From an uncultured Psychrobacter sp. (GTDB lineage: Bacteria; Pseudomonadota; Gammaproteobacteria; Pseudomonadales; Moraxellaceae): DNA of 64,000 nt. The stretch spans positions 23,940 through 87,939 of the forward strand of contig NZ_CANMAH010000013.1 of the NCBI RefSeq assembly GCF_947495825.1, in the 5' to 3' direction. The notes beneath the pieces were generated by a model. The model had not been told where the DNA came from. It did not search any database and worked only from the letters and a program-made list of their open reading frames with translations. Positions within the stretch are counted from its first letter, which is position 1; the number at the start of each line of letters is the position of its first letter. Positions 56,344 through 64,000 of the stretch are shown piece by piece. The position numbers were made by a program, and so were the translations under genes.

Positions 56344-59184
56344 ATGAGCCAACTAAAAGCTGTTATTACTCGTTTAAGTCCGAGCTGTCGACAGTGTTTG
56401 CAGCAGGCAGCTAGGCTTTGTATCAATAACGGGCATCGCGAAGTCGATACCATTCATTTACTACATGAACTCATTGCCACACCAAATAATGATGTGGATC
56501 AGATATTAAAAGTTAATAAAATTAATCAGCAGCTACTATTATCACAGCTAGCAGATTTACTAACTGGTTTTGGTCAGGCAGCAGGCTCAACGCCTGTATT
56601 TAGTCAAGGCTTAATGGCTTTGTTAGAAGATGCGTGGGAGTTAGCGAGCAGCCTACATGGACAAAGTGAGAACAAAAACAGTCCGCTAGAAATTCGCTCA
56701 GGTCATATACTATTGGTTCTATTGGCTTATGAGCGTTACCAGTCGCTCCTCAAAACCTTGCCGGGGCAGCTACAGTATATCGATCGCTTTACTTTTAAGG
56801 ACGATTATGAGCGCCAATGTTTCGGTAGTACTGAAGGTAGTGGCTCAGTTAAATCAGACAAGGCTGCGTTAAATGAGAATGCCAATTTCGGTAGTGGTGA
56901 ACTTGATGGTTCAAAGCTTGATGGTACTGATTCTGATAACAGTCACGATCAATCAGATATAAGCCAGACCACCAAGCAGTCCACACCTGCCTTGGATAAA
57001 TATACTTATGACCTAACTGCCAAAGCCAGTGCTGAACAAATAGACCCAGTCATTGGTCGTGAGTTTGAGATTCATCAACTGATCGATATTTTGATTCGCC
57101 GTCGCCAAAATAATCCCATCTTGACGGGTGAAGCAGGCGTTGGTAAAACTGCTGTGGTAGAAGGCTTGGCACAAAAGATAGTCGCAGGTTACGTCCCTGA
57201 TCAATTAAAAGATGTGACGATACGCAGTCTCGACATGGGGCTACTGCAAGCAGGAGCAAGTGTTAAAGGGGAGTTTGAAAATCGCTTAAAGCAAGTCATA
57301 AAAGAAGTTCAAGCCTCATTGCACCCAATTATCTTGTTCATCGATGAGGCGCACACGCTAATTGGTGCGGGTGGGCAAACCGGTCAAAATGATGCTGCAA
57401 ACTTACTTAAGCCGGCACTGGCTCGTGGTGAGCTAAGAACGATTGCTGCTACTACTTGGTCAGAGTACAAAAAATACTTCGAAAAAGACGCTGCCTTATC
57501 GCGCCGCTTCCAAGTCGTCAAAGTAGATGAGCCTGATATCGATACAGCGGTCGCGATGATTCGTGGTTTGAGTGCCAAGATGCAAGAGCATTTCGGTATA
57601 TTAATAGACGATGATGCGCTACAAGCTGCGGTCGAGTTATCAGCACGTTATATCAGTGACAGACAGCTACCCGATAAAGCGGTAAGCGTTTTAGATACGG
57701 CAGCTGCACGCGTGAGCTTATCAAAGACTGCCATTCCTAATCAGCTTGATCGACTAAAAGCCAAGGGTGTACAGCTAGAGCAACACATTAATAATCTGAG
57801 TCAGCAGCTTGAGCGTATTGGGGGTGTTGATGAAAAAGAAAAAGTTAGCCAAAAAATTGCCATACTCGACGAGCAGCGTCAGTCGAATCAACAAAGCATT
57901 TCTGATACGACGAGCCGCTGGCAGAAGCAACGCCAGCTTAATGATCAACTTGATGCGCTCAACCAGCAGTTGAATAGCGAGCTAGATGACTCTAATACTC
58001 TTAATGCAAAAGCACGTTTAGAAAAACAAGCAGAGTACCAAAATATTGAGCAGCAATTAAAACAAGTACAAGAAGCGGAGCGCCTTATACATGCGGTACT
58101 AGATCGTCAGGTCATCAAACAAATTATCTCAGATTGGACAGGTATCCCGTTAACGGATATGGCAGGTAACGAAAAAAACCACATATTGACCTTAGCTGAT
58201 ACTTTACAAGAGCGCGTCATTGGACAAGACCATTCTGTTGCCGCTATTGTCAAGCGTATTCATACAGCGAAAGCACGCTTAGATGATCCTAATCGTCCGC
58301 AAGGCGTGTTCTTATTAGTAGGACCAAGCGGCGTTGGGAAGACAGAAACGGCATTGGCACTATCTGAAGTATTATATGGAGGAGAGCGTAATCTAATCAC
58401 GATTAACTTGTCCGAATATCAAGAAGCTCATAGTGTAGCGTCTTTAAAAGGCTCGCCACCAGGCTACGTTGGTTATGGCGAAGGGGGCGTATTGACTGAG
58501 GCCATCAGACGCCGACCTTATAGTGTTCTATTACTTGATGAGGTGGAAAAAGCCCATCCGGACGTCTTGGATTTATTTTATCAAGTGTTTGATAAAGGAA
58601 TAATGGAAGATAGCGAAGGACGTTTAATCGACTTCAAGAATACTCTTATTTTGCTGACTAGTAATATTGGTTCCTCTACTATTATGCAGCAATGTATCAA
58701 TACTGATCCTACTGTTACTAATTTTAGCTTACCCAGTAGTGACAGCCTGAAACAAGCAATCAACCCGCATTTGTATAAAGCCTTTAAACCCGCGTTTTTG
58801 GGACGTCTGACGGTGATACCTTACTATCCATTGACTGATGATACGTTAGCAGAAATTATCCGCTTGAAATTAGACAAAATCACGAGTCGTATTCGTGATA
58901 ATTATGATGTTCCTTGTATCGTCGATCCTGAGGTTATTGATCTGATACTGTCGCGTTGTCATGAGGTTGACTCTGGTGCACGCAATGCGGACGCTATTAT
59001 CAGTCATACGTTGCTACCGCAGCTGGCAGGTCAGCTACTTGCTCATGATGATAGTCAAAGTGTACTGAAAAAGATTACGGTATTCGTCGATGAGAACGAT
59101 GATTTTGCCTATCGTCTCGACTGCGATGCTATTGTGGCTCTCAATCAAATGGCGCAAGAAAGTCAGAATCAGGAGGCATCATGA
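56344..59184 (+). CDS. clpV: T6SS sheath-disassembly ATPase ClpV (TssH)
   Basis: 946 residues: Clp N-domain (about 1-160), a variable acidic linker (165-220), AAA+ domain 1 with Walker A GEAGVGKT near 261, a coiled-coil middle domain (about 470-590) and AAA+ domain 2 with GPSGVGKTE near 659. Arginine finger regions (SRRFQ) and the GYVGYGEGG pore loop are present. It refolds spent TssBC sheath for reuse. The linker and absence of ClpB-type ends support ClpV. The stop overlaps the tssA start. Confidence 0.95.
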   Translation: MSQLKAVITRLSPSCRQCLQQAARLCINNGHREVDTIHLLHELIATPNNDVDQILKVNKINQQLLLSQLADLLTGFGQAAGSTPVFSQGLMALLEDAWELASSLHGQSENKNSPLEIRSGHILLVLLAYERYQSLLKTLPGQLQYIDRFTFKDDYERQCFGSTEGSGSVKSDKAALNENANFGSGELDGSKLDGTDSDNSHDQSDISQTTKQSTPALDKYTYDLTAKASAEQIDPVIGREFEIHQLIDILIRRRQNNPILTGEAGVGKTAVVEGLAQKIVAGYVPDQLKDVTIRSLDMGLLQAGASVKGEFENRLKQVIKEVQASLHPIILFIDEAHTLIGAGGQTGQNDAANLLKPALARGELRTIAATTWSEYKKYFEKDAALSRRFQVVKVDEPDIDTAVAMIRGLSAKMQEHFGILIDDDALQAAVELSARYISDRQLPDKAVSVLDTAAARVSLSKTAIPNQLDRLKAKGVQLEQHINNLSQQLERIGGVDEKEKVSQKIAILDEQRQSNQQSISDTTSRWQKQRQLNDQLDALNQQLNSELDDSNTLNAKARLEKQAEYQNIEQQLKQVQEAERLIHAVLDRQVIKQIISDWTGIPLTDMAGNEKNHILTLADTLQERVIGQDHSVAAIVKRIHTAKARLDDPNRPQGVFLLVGPSGVGKTETALALSEVLYGGERNLITINLSEYQEAHSVASLKGSPPGYVGYGEGGVLTEAIRRRPYSVLLLDEVEKAHPDVLDLFYQVFDKGIMEDSEGRLIDFKNTLILLTSNIGSSTIMQQCINTDPTVTNFSLPSSDSLKQAINPHLYKAFKPAFLGRLTVIPYYPLTDDTLAEIIRLKLDKITSRIRDNYDVPCIVDPEVIDLILSRCHEVDSGARNADAIISHTLLPQLAGQLLAHDDSQSVLKKITVFVDENDDFAYRLDCDAIVALNQMAQESQNQEAS

Positions 59185-60332
59185 TGACTGATACGAATCT
59201 TACGCCCATAAGCACACTTATCACGCCTATTGTGGACTCCCATCAAGGTGTCGGTGAAGACCTGACCTTTGACCCACGCATCGATGCTATCGTTGCTGCC
59301 CGTCAAGAAGATGATCCACTGCTGGCGCAAGGCAATTGGGTCACTGAACTCAAAGTCGCTGATTGGGACTTTGTGAAAACTCAATGTACAGATTTGCTGA
59401 CTAATACCAGTAAAGATATGAAGCTAGCACTATGGTATGTCGATGCGCTCAGTCATACCGATCATCTATCAGGCATTAGTCATGGGCTCCGCTTGATACA
59501 GAAATTAAATGATGAGTATTGGCTCACCATGTATCCACCACTAGATGGTGAAGACGATAGTATGGATATCAGAGCAGGCCTGCTATCATGGTTTGTAAAA
59601 ACTCTAACAAATGACCTCAAGCAACTATCTCTCTCTGATAGTAAGTCCAATCTCTATAATTATAATTACTATCTAACTGCTCGTGAACATGATAAGCAGC
59701 ATCAACAAAATCCAGATAATGAAGCCAGTAATCAGTTAACGCTCAGTGACTATAACCAAGCCATAAAAAGCAGTAGCGATTCTTGGCAACAAGCATTAAT
59801 GACTGAACTTGGTAATATCACTAATCAGTGGCAGACCTTAACTGATCAGCTTAATGCTCTAATGGGTATGGATGCTCCGGTCTTCGCACCAGTGACTGAT
59901 TTATTAGTCGCACTCAAACAGCATTTACAACCTTTGATACCTGAACAATTTGATGGTGCAGATAAAACCATTCAAGAGGGTATAACTGATGCGAATAACT
60001 ATGATAATAGTGATGGGGATATGACATCAAGGAGTGCTGGGCAGCCATCTGCTCCAGCAAACGTCACGTCAACAAGCTTTAATCCTACCAATCGCGATCA
60101 TCAAAGCAACCGCCGGCAAGCACTCAAACTATTAGGGCAAATACAAGACTACTTTGCAACCAATGAGCCGCACAGTCCAGTGACGTTTTTACTTGGCCGT
60201 GCCATTGCTTGGGCAGATATGCCACTGGACCAGTGGCTCACTCATATTATTAAGAACGAAGATCAGCTTGCCAGTATTTCTGACATGATTGGTATTCAGC
60301 CCAAACGAGAGTCATCAGATGATAGCTATTGA
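59181..60332 (+). CDS. tssA: T6SS protein TssA
   Basis: 383 residues. The N-terminal ImpA_N domain is about 20-140 (GVGEDLTFDPRIDAIVAARQEDDPLLAQGNW; WDFVKTQCTDLL; LALWYVDALSHTDHLSGISHGL as landmarks). A Gln/Ser/Asn-rich middle leads to a C-terminal region (REALKLL-like RRQALKLLGQIQDYFATNEPHSPVTFLLGRAIAWADM). TssA primes sheath assembly. The gene starts ATGATG overlapping the clpV stop, with AGGAGG before it. Confidence 0.92.
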   Translation: MMTDTNLTPISTLITPIVDSHQGVGEDLTFDPRIDAIVAARQEDDPLLAQGNWVTELKVADWDFVKTQCTDLLTNTSKDMKLALWYVDALSHTDHLSGISHGLRLIQKLNDEYWLTMYPPLDGEDDSMDIRAGLLSWFVKTLTNDLKQLSLSDSKSNLYNYNYYLTAREHDKQHQQNPDNEASNQLTLSDYNQAIKSSSDSWQQALMTELGNITNQWQTLTDQLNALMGMDAPVFAPVTDLLVALKQHLQPLIPEQFDGADKTIQEGITDANNYDNSDGDMTSRSAGQPSAPANVTSTSFNPTNRDHQSNRRQALKLLGQIQDYFATNEPHSPVTFLLGRAIAWADMPLDQWLTHIIKNEDQLASISDMIGIQPKRESSDDSY

Positions 60333-60465
60333 TTCGTTTGTCAATTAGACAGTTGCTTGGAATGTTCATTGGATTTGGGATGTCGGTTGGCTTGTAGTCT
60401 ATACAAAATATTTAAACCTCGTAGTTTTAAACTTTAAACCTTGGACTTAGAGAGAAGGGCACTTC

Positions 60466-63351
60466 ATGGTATGGACTCAAACAAAGCGGCACGTGCAACT
60501 TATTGGCGCCCATCCTGATATCGCCATGAGTCTGATACAGCAAGCAGACCTTGTTGAGAGTCTGCTCGGCATGCCATTGCCTGATAACGTCTGGGATAAG
60601 CCTGCCTTGATGCCAGCGCCCACCGCCTATCCAAGTCCCTACCACCAAGACCAACGTCAGCTATCTTATCAGCAGCGCCAGCTCGCCCTCTATTGTGGCT
60701 ACCGTATCAGCCTCACCTTGCTACATCCTCAAGCAGGGCTGGATACCAAAGGCTGGCTAGGGCAAAGTCTTGCTATTCACTGGCATACGGATGATACGCT
60801 ACTGCCGAGCCAAATTCGCCATGGTATCATCACCGAAGTCATCGCTTTAGGTAGCAACAGTGGTATGGCCGCTTATCGCATCATCTGTGAACCAGCTCTT
60901 AGTCAGCTACGCTTAAGCAGTCACAACCGCCGTCACCATCATTTAAGTCTAAGTGAGCTTATCAAAGATATTATTAGCCCATATAACATAAACGTTGAGA
61001 TTGACGAGCGCTTAAGTAGCGCTGGCGACTATCATATTCAGCATAGCGTGCAATATAATCAAACCGATCTGGCTTACTTAACTCAGTATTTGGCACTTTT
61101 TGGTGTTACTGGCTACTACCGTCATGATACAGACCGTCATACCTTGGTTTTATTACCGCATGATGCCGAAGCCTTGCGCCCAGATGCCAGTGATATTCAC
61201 AGTACCTTAAGCCAAAACCCGGCCAGTCTTGCTGATAGACAGGATCGTATCACTGCCATACGCCCACAAATAGGCCAGCACATCCAAAACAGCGAGTTTT
61301 ACCGCTACGACAACCGCCTCGTTGGACTATATAGTGGACATAGTAGTACAGAACAAACGATAGAATCCGCCAGTCCGAGCATACATAAATGCTTCATCCA
61401 CAGCCATAGCTATCTAAACGACAACGGACTGGACAAACTTGCGACTCGCTATCAGAAAAGCAAAGTGCAATTGGCTAATATAGGTAGTCTTACAGGCAAT
61501 ATCCGTCACTTGAGTCTACCCAGCGTCCACGACATTGAAGGCAATCCTTATGTCACCGAACCAATAAGCCTAGTCTCCATTCACCACAGTATCAACAACC
61601 ACATACCAGCGGACTGGCTTGGACATGCGCCCTTTGACCCGATAACCTTGCAGCCTAATAAAAACCATGCACATGATAATGAAAACATCCACCATATCAG
61701 CGCTTGCTATCTGCCATTTCCGCATCATCACCATATTCCTTTTGGTGAACAGCTTACTAAACTTGGCGTACCGCATCCCAGTCTCACAGGACTCATGAGC
61801 GCTAGCATCATAGACACCAATAGCAGTAGTGCGGTAGATAATGACCGCAATCACCGCGCCCACATCCGTTACCACTGGCAAAGTGAAGATAGTAGCGACG
61901 ACAGCAGCCACTGGATACCCATCGCCAGTCACCTCGTCGCCGATCACATGGGACAGACTCATCCTTTGCGTCACGGACAGCACGTCCTCATTGACTTTAT
62001 TGGTGGTGACATCGCCCATCCGATCATCATCGGCAGCACTCATAATGGGCAGGGTAACGACGACGCCCAGCACAACCGCATCGCCAGTGATACAGACTTC
62101 ATTGACGCCACCAGCCCCGTTTGGTTTATCAACCAAAGCCATGCGTATCCCATCGACGGCATCAAAACCCAAAGCATTGATAGCAGTCGCAGCGGAGAAG
62201 CGACTAAAGACCACGCTATCAACGGCTACAACCAGCTGATGTTTGACGCTCATCCTGACAGTCCGCAAATCAACCTGTATAGCAGCAGCTACCAGTCGAG
62301 TCTCATCCTCGGTCACCTGTACCAACATAGCGACCATACTCGCAGTCAAGCGCGTGGACAGGGCATCAGTGTAGAAACCCAAGCCGCCGCCAATGTACAA
62401 GGTAGCACAGGCATACATATCAGCAGTCAAACATCAGGCAGTCAATCAAAGCAGCATATGAGTCATGACAGTCATAGCAAACTGCAAACCGCTGATCAAC
62501 ACCAGCAAGCTTACGCGCAGCTAGCTGACACCCATCAGCCAGTTGGACTAGAAGGCAATGCTAGTAACAAGCAAAGCGGCAATAAAGCAGACAGTCAACC
62601 CCCCTTTGCCGAATTCAGCCAAGACACCAACGACAACAGATTAAATGAATCTGGACAATGGCAACAGCCGCATGTACTGATCGACTCCCAGCGTCATCTA
62701 GCCCTATTAAGTGGACAACACAGTCAGTATACCAGCACCCAAAGCATGCATAGCCATGCGACAGGTAGTACTCACCATCATAGCCAAACGCAGATGAATC
62801 AACTGGTCGCAGGCGACATTCACTATTACTCAAACAAAGCACAGACCCATACCGCCGCCCATGGCGATGTGACCATACAAGCGCATCAAGATGAGATGCG
62901 TCTGGATAGTGAACAAGTATTGCGTATCCATAGCCGCGATAGTATTGAGATCATCGCCCCTGATACGCTGACCCTAAAAGCGGCAGGGAGCGGTATTGAG
63001 ATATCAGGCGGTAAGGTGGCGTTTATTACGCCTGCTCAGGTAGGGTATAAGGCGAGTAAGGTGGATTGGGGCAGTGGGGGTGAGCTTTCGTTAAATAAGG
63101 TTAATCTAATGCAGGCAAAAATATCTGATAGCCTTTTATATACGACACAGTTCACATTATTAAACTCAGATAAAAAACCTCAACCAAATATAAAGTATGT
63201 AGCATTTTTAGAAGACGGGCAAGTTGTATCAGGTATTACTAATGCTAGTGGAGAAACTCAACAATTTCAAACTAAAAACCCAGAAGAAATAGCAGTGCAT
63301 TTTGCTACTGAATTATTGAGTGGGGTTGAAGTTACAAGGTCGGGGGATTAA
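60466..63351 (+). CDS. vgrG: T6SS spike protein VgrG with C-terminal beta-rich tail
   Basis: 961 residues. A gp27-like domain (about 30-350), a gp5 OB-fold region (about 440-530, including DHMGQTHPLRHGQHVLIDFIGGD), a long Ser/His/Gln-rich beta-helix region (about 545-815), a DUF2345-type end (about 817-855, IHSRDSIEIIAPDTLTLKAAG) and a tail (about 885-961). The tail has a TTR-like pattern (PNIKYVAFLEDGQVVSGITNASGETQQF). TTR tails of VgrG are known to bind effectors. The DNA turns AT-rich from about 63110. No PAAR gene is adjacent. Confidence 0.94.
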   Translation: MVWTQTKRHVQLIGAHPDIAMSLIQQADLVESLLGMPLPDNVWDKPALMPAPTAYPSPYHQDQRQLSYQQRQLALYCGYRISLTLLHPQAGLDTKGWLGQSLAIHWHTDDTLLPSQIRHGIITEVIALGSNSGMAAYRIICEPALSQLRLSSHNRRHHHLSLSELIKDIISPYNINVEIDERLSSAGDYHIQHSVQYNQTDLAYLTQYLALFGVTGYYRHDTDRHTLVLLPHDAEALRPDASDIHSTLSQNPASLADRQDRITAIRPQIGQHIQNSEFYRYDNRLVGLYSGHSSTEQTIESASPSIHKCFIHSHSYLNDNGLDKLATRYQKSKVQLANIGSLTGNIRHLSLPSVHDIEGNPYVTEPISLVSIHHSINNHIPADWLGHAPFDPITLQPNKNHAHDNENIHHISACYLPFPHHHHIPFGEQLTKLGVPHPSLTGLMSASIIDTNSSSAVDNDRNHRAHIRYHWQSEDSSDDSSHWIPIASHLVADHMGQTHPLRHGQHVLIDFIGGDIAHPIIIGSTHNGQGNDDAQHNRIASDTDFIDATSPVWFINQSHAYPIDGIKTQSIDSSRSGEATKDHAINGYNQLMFDAHPDSPQINLYSSSYQSSLILGHLYQHSDHTRSQARGQGISVETQAAANVQGSTGIHISSQTSGSQSKQHMSHDSHSKLQTADQHQQAYAQLADTHQPVGLEGNASNKQSGNKADSQPPFAEFSQDTNDNRLNESGQWQQPHVLIDSQRHLALLSGQHSQYTSTQSMHSHATGSTHHHSQTQMNQLVAGDIHYYSNKAQTHTAAHGDVTIQAHQDEMRLDSEQVLRIHSRDSIEIIAPDTLTLKAAGSGIEISGGKVAFITPAQVGYKASKVDWGSGGELSLNKVNLMQAKISDSLLYTTQFTLLNSDKKPQPNIKYVAFLEDGQVVSGITNASGETQQFQTKNPEEIAVHFATELLSGVEVTRSGD

Positions 63352-63353
63352 AC

Positions 63354-63956
63354 GTGGGTGAACAAACTGTAAGCGGTACTTTTAAGCTTGAATATAAGAA
63401 CTCGAATGGTAGACATGACTTTATTGACGCACATTATAGAATAGTAGATAAAAGAGGAAGAGTATTAAGAACCGGTAAAACTAATGAAGATGGAAAGACT
63501 GAATCAGCCACTATAAAGAAAGGCGAACCAATCTATATAGAGTTAAGAGATTTATCTACAAACACATGGGAGTCTGCAAGTCCTCGAAAAAAAATGGGTT
63601 ACACACCAACTAAATCAGGACAAAGCGCTACTGTTTTAGTTTCTAACTGCTATTTTCAAGCTAAGCTAATGGCTAACAAATGGGTCAATTTTAAAAAACC
63701 TTGGCGTTATGAAGTGGTATTTCAAGGAGACAATAACAAAAAAATCACATTGAAAGGTACATTAGATAAAGAAGGTAAGACTAAGATTTATGATTCACAA
63801 AAGATGCCGATGGCTAAGAACCACGAGTATACAGCAATAGCAAGATTTGAAGAACTGGCTATAAGCAGTCAACCCAATGTTGAAATAGTATTTATTGAAC
63901 CTATTACAGGCGAAAGGTTTACTTGTAGTGGTCAAATATTTTTAGACAGTACTTAA
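63354..63956 (+). CDS. Unknown VgrG-linked protein with two TTR-like repeats
   Basis: 200 residues from a GTG at 63354, 2 bases after the vgrG stop, with GGGGGA as ribosome site. No signal peptide. Two units, about residues 5-65 and 100-170, each show a pattern like the VgrG tail: a beta strand, then a tyrosine-containing strand, then G-x-T-x3-GKT (TGKTNEDGKTES; KGTLDKEGKTKI). It lacks DUF4123, DUF1795 or DUF2169 features, so it is not a known adaptor by eye. It could be an effector, a cargo adaptor or an inactive module. Its AT-rich coding matches the vgrG tail, as if both moved together. No neighbour immunity gene is complete inside the window. Confidence 0.7.
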   Translation: MGEQTVSGTFKLEYKNSNGRHDFIDAHYRIVDKRGRVLRTGKTNEDGKTESATIKKGEPIYIELRDLSTNTWESASPRKKMGYTPTKSGQSATVLVSNCYFQAKLMANKWVNFKKPWRYEVVFQGDNNKKITLKGTLDKEGKTKIYDSQKMPMAKNHEYTAIARFEELAISSQPNVEIVFIEPITGERFTCSGQIFLDST

Positions 63957-64000
63957 GAGGTTTTTGTTGAAATAAAGTCTCTCTTTCTCGCTTGGTGTTA

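Noticed and set aside
61570..62430. A 286-codon open frame antisense to vgrG
   Set aside because: It lies wholly inside the well-supported VgrG frame, has no ribosome site, and its Val/Ala/Asp-rich translation with no domain is what antisense of a Ser/His/Asp-rich gene gives.
1..64000. tRNA, rRNA, CRISPR array or prophage
   Set aside because: I looked for cloverleaf-like blocks, regularly spaced repeats and phage structural genes other than the T6SS parts and saw none; a tRNA scan and repeat search would settle it.

Overview
The window looks like a chromosomal segment of a Psychrobacter-type gammaproteobacterium (Moraxellaceae). The evidence is the moderately AT-rich DNA, the protein families, the gene neighbourhoods (metG facing mrp-dcd, petABC next to sspA-sspB, leuCDB near fimV-truA) and a type VI secretion (T6SS) cluster laid out much as in Acinetobacter. 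I placed it by recognising proteins, not by a database search. I see no tRNA, rRNA, CRISPR array, prophage or complete insertion sequence.

Region 1-8.7 kb: the 5' part of a YdeP/FdhF-type molybdopterin oxidoreductase; a four-gene ABC importer operon of the TrpX/COG2984 class with two tandem substrate-binding lipoproteins; and metG. Region 8.9-14.5 kb: a ketone-body/short-chain acid module made of a GntP-type permease, an AtoE-type transporter, both subunits of a 3-oxoacid CoA-transferase and a 3-hydroxybutyrate dehydrogenase. It lies, with mgtE, between metG and the otherwise neighbouring mrp-dcd pair. Region 16.2-24.6 kb is housekeeping: mrp, dcd, sspB, sspA, the cytochrome bc1 operon petABC and the ABC-F protein uup.

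Region 24.8-31.9 kb: slyX, two tandem FadL-family outer-membrane proteins with matching leaders and terminators, putP, and a LysR regulator divergent from the leucine genes. Region 32.3-46.9 kb: leuC, leuD, an unknown lipoprotein, leuB, an L,D-transpeptidase, infA, truA, an asparaginase, a FimV/HubP homologue split into two genes at its membrane helix, queA and dinB.

Region 46.9-48.9 kb is AT-rich and gene-poor. It holds one 81-residue unknown gene behind a dyad-overlapped promoter, a hairpin, one copy of a roughly 140-bp MITE-like repeat (a second copy is at 1.7 kb and a solo end at 28.7 kb) and a good sigma-70 promoter. Region 48.9-64 kb is a T6SS cluster: two TPR-type envelope proteins, tssB, tssC, hcp, tssE, tssF, tssG, clpV, tssA, vgrG and an unknown gene. 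The vgrG tail and that unknown gene appear to share a small repeated beta-rich domain, which makes this the best place to look for an undescribed effector or adaptor. The membrane-complex genes tssJ, K, L and M are not seen and may lie beyond the right edge.

Many start codons were moved inward from the longest open frame because a Shine-Dalgarno sequence sits just before the inner start; each case is noted.
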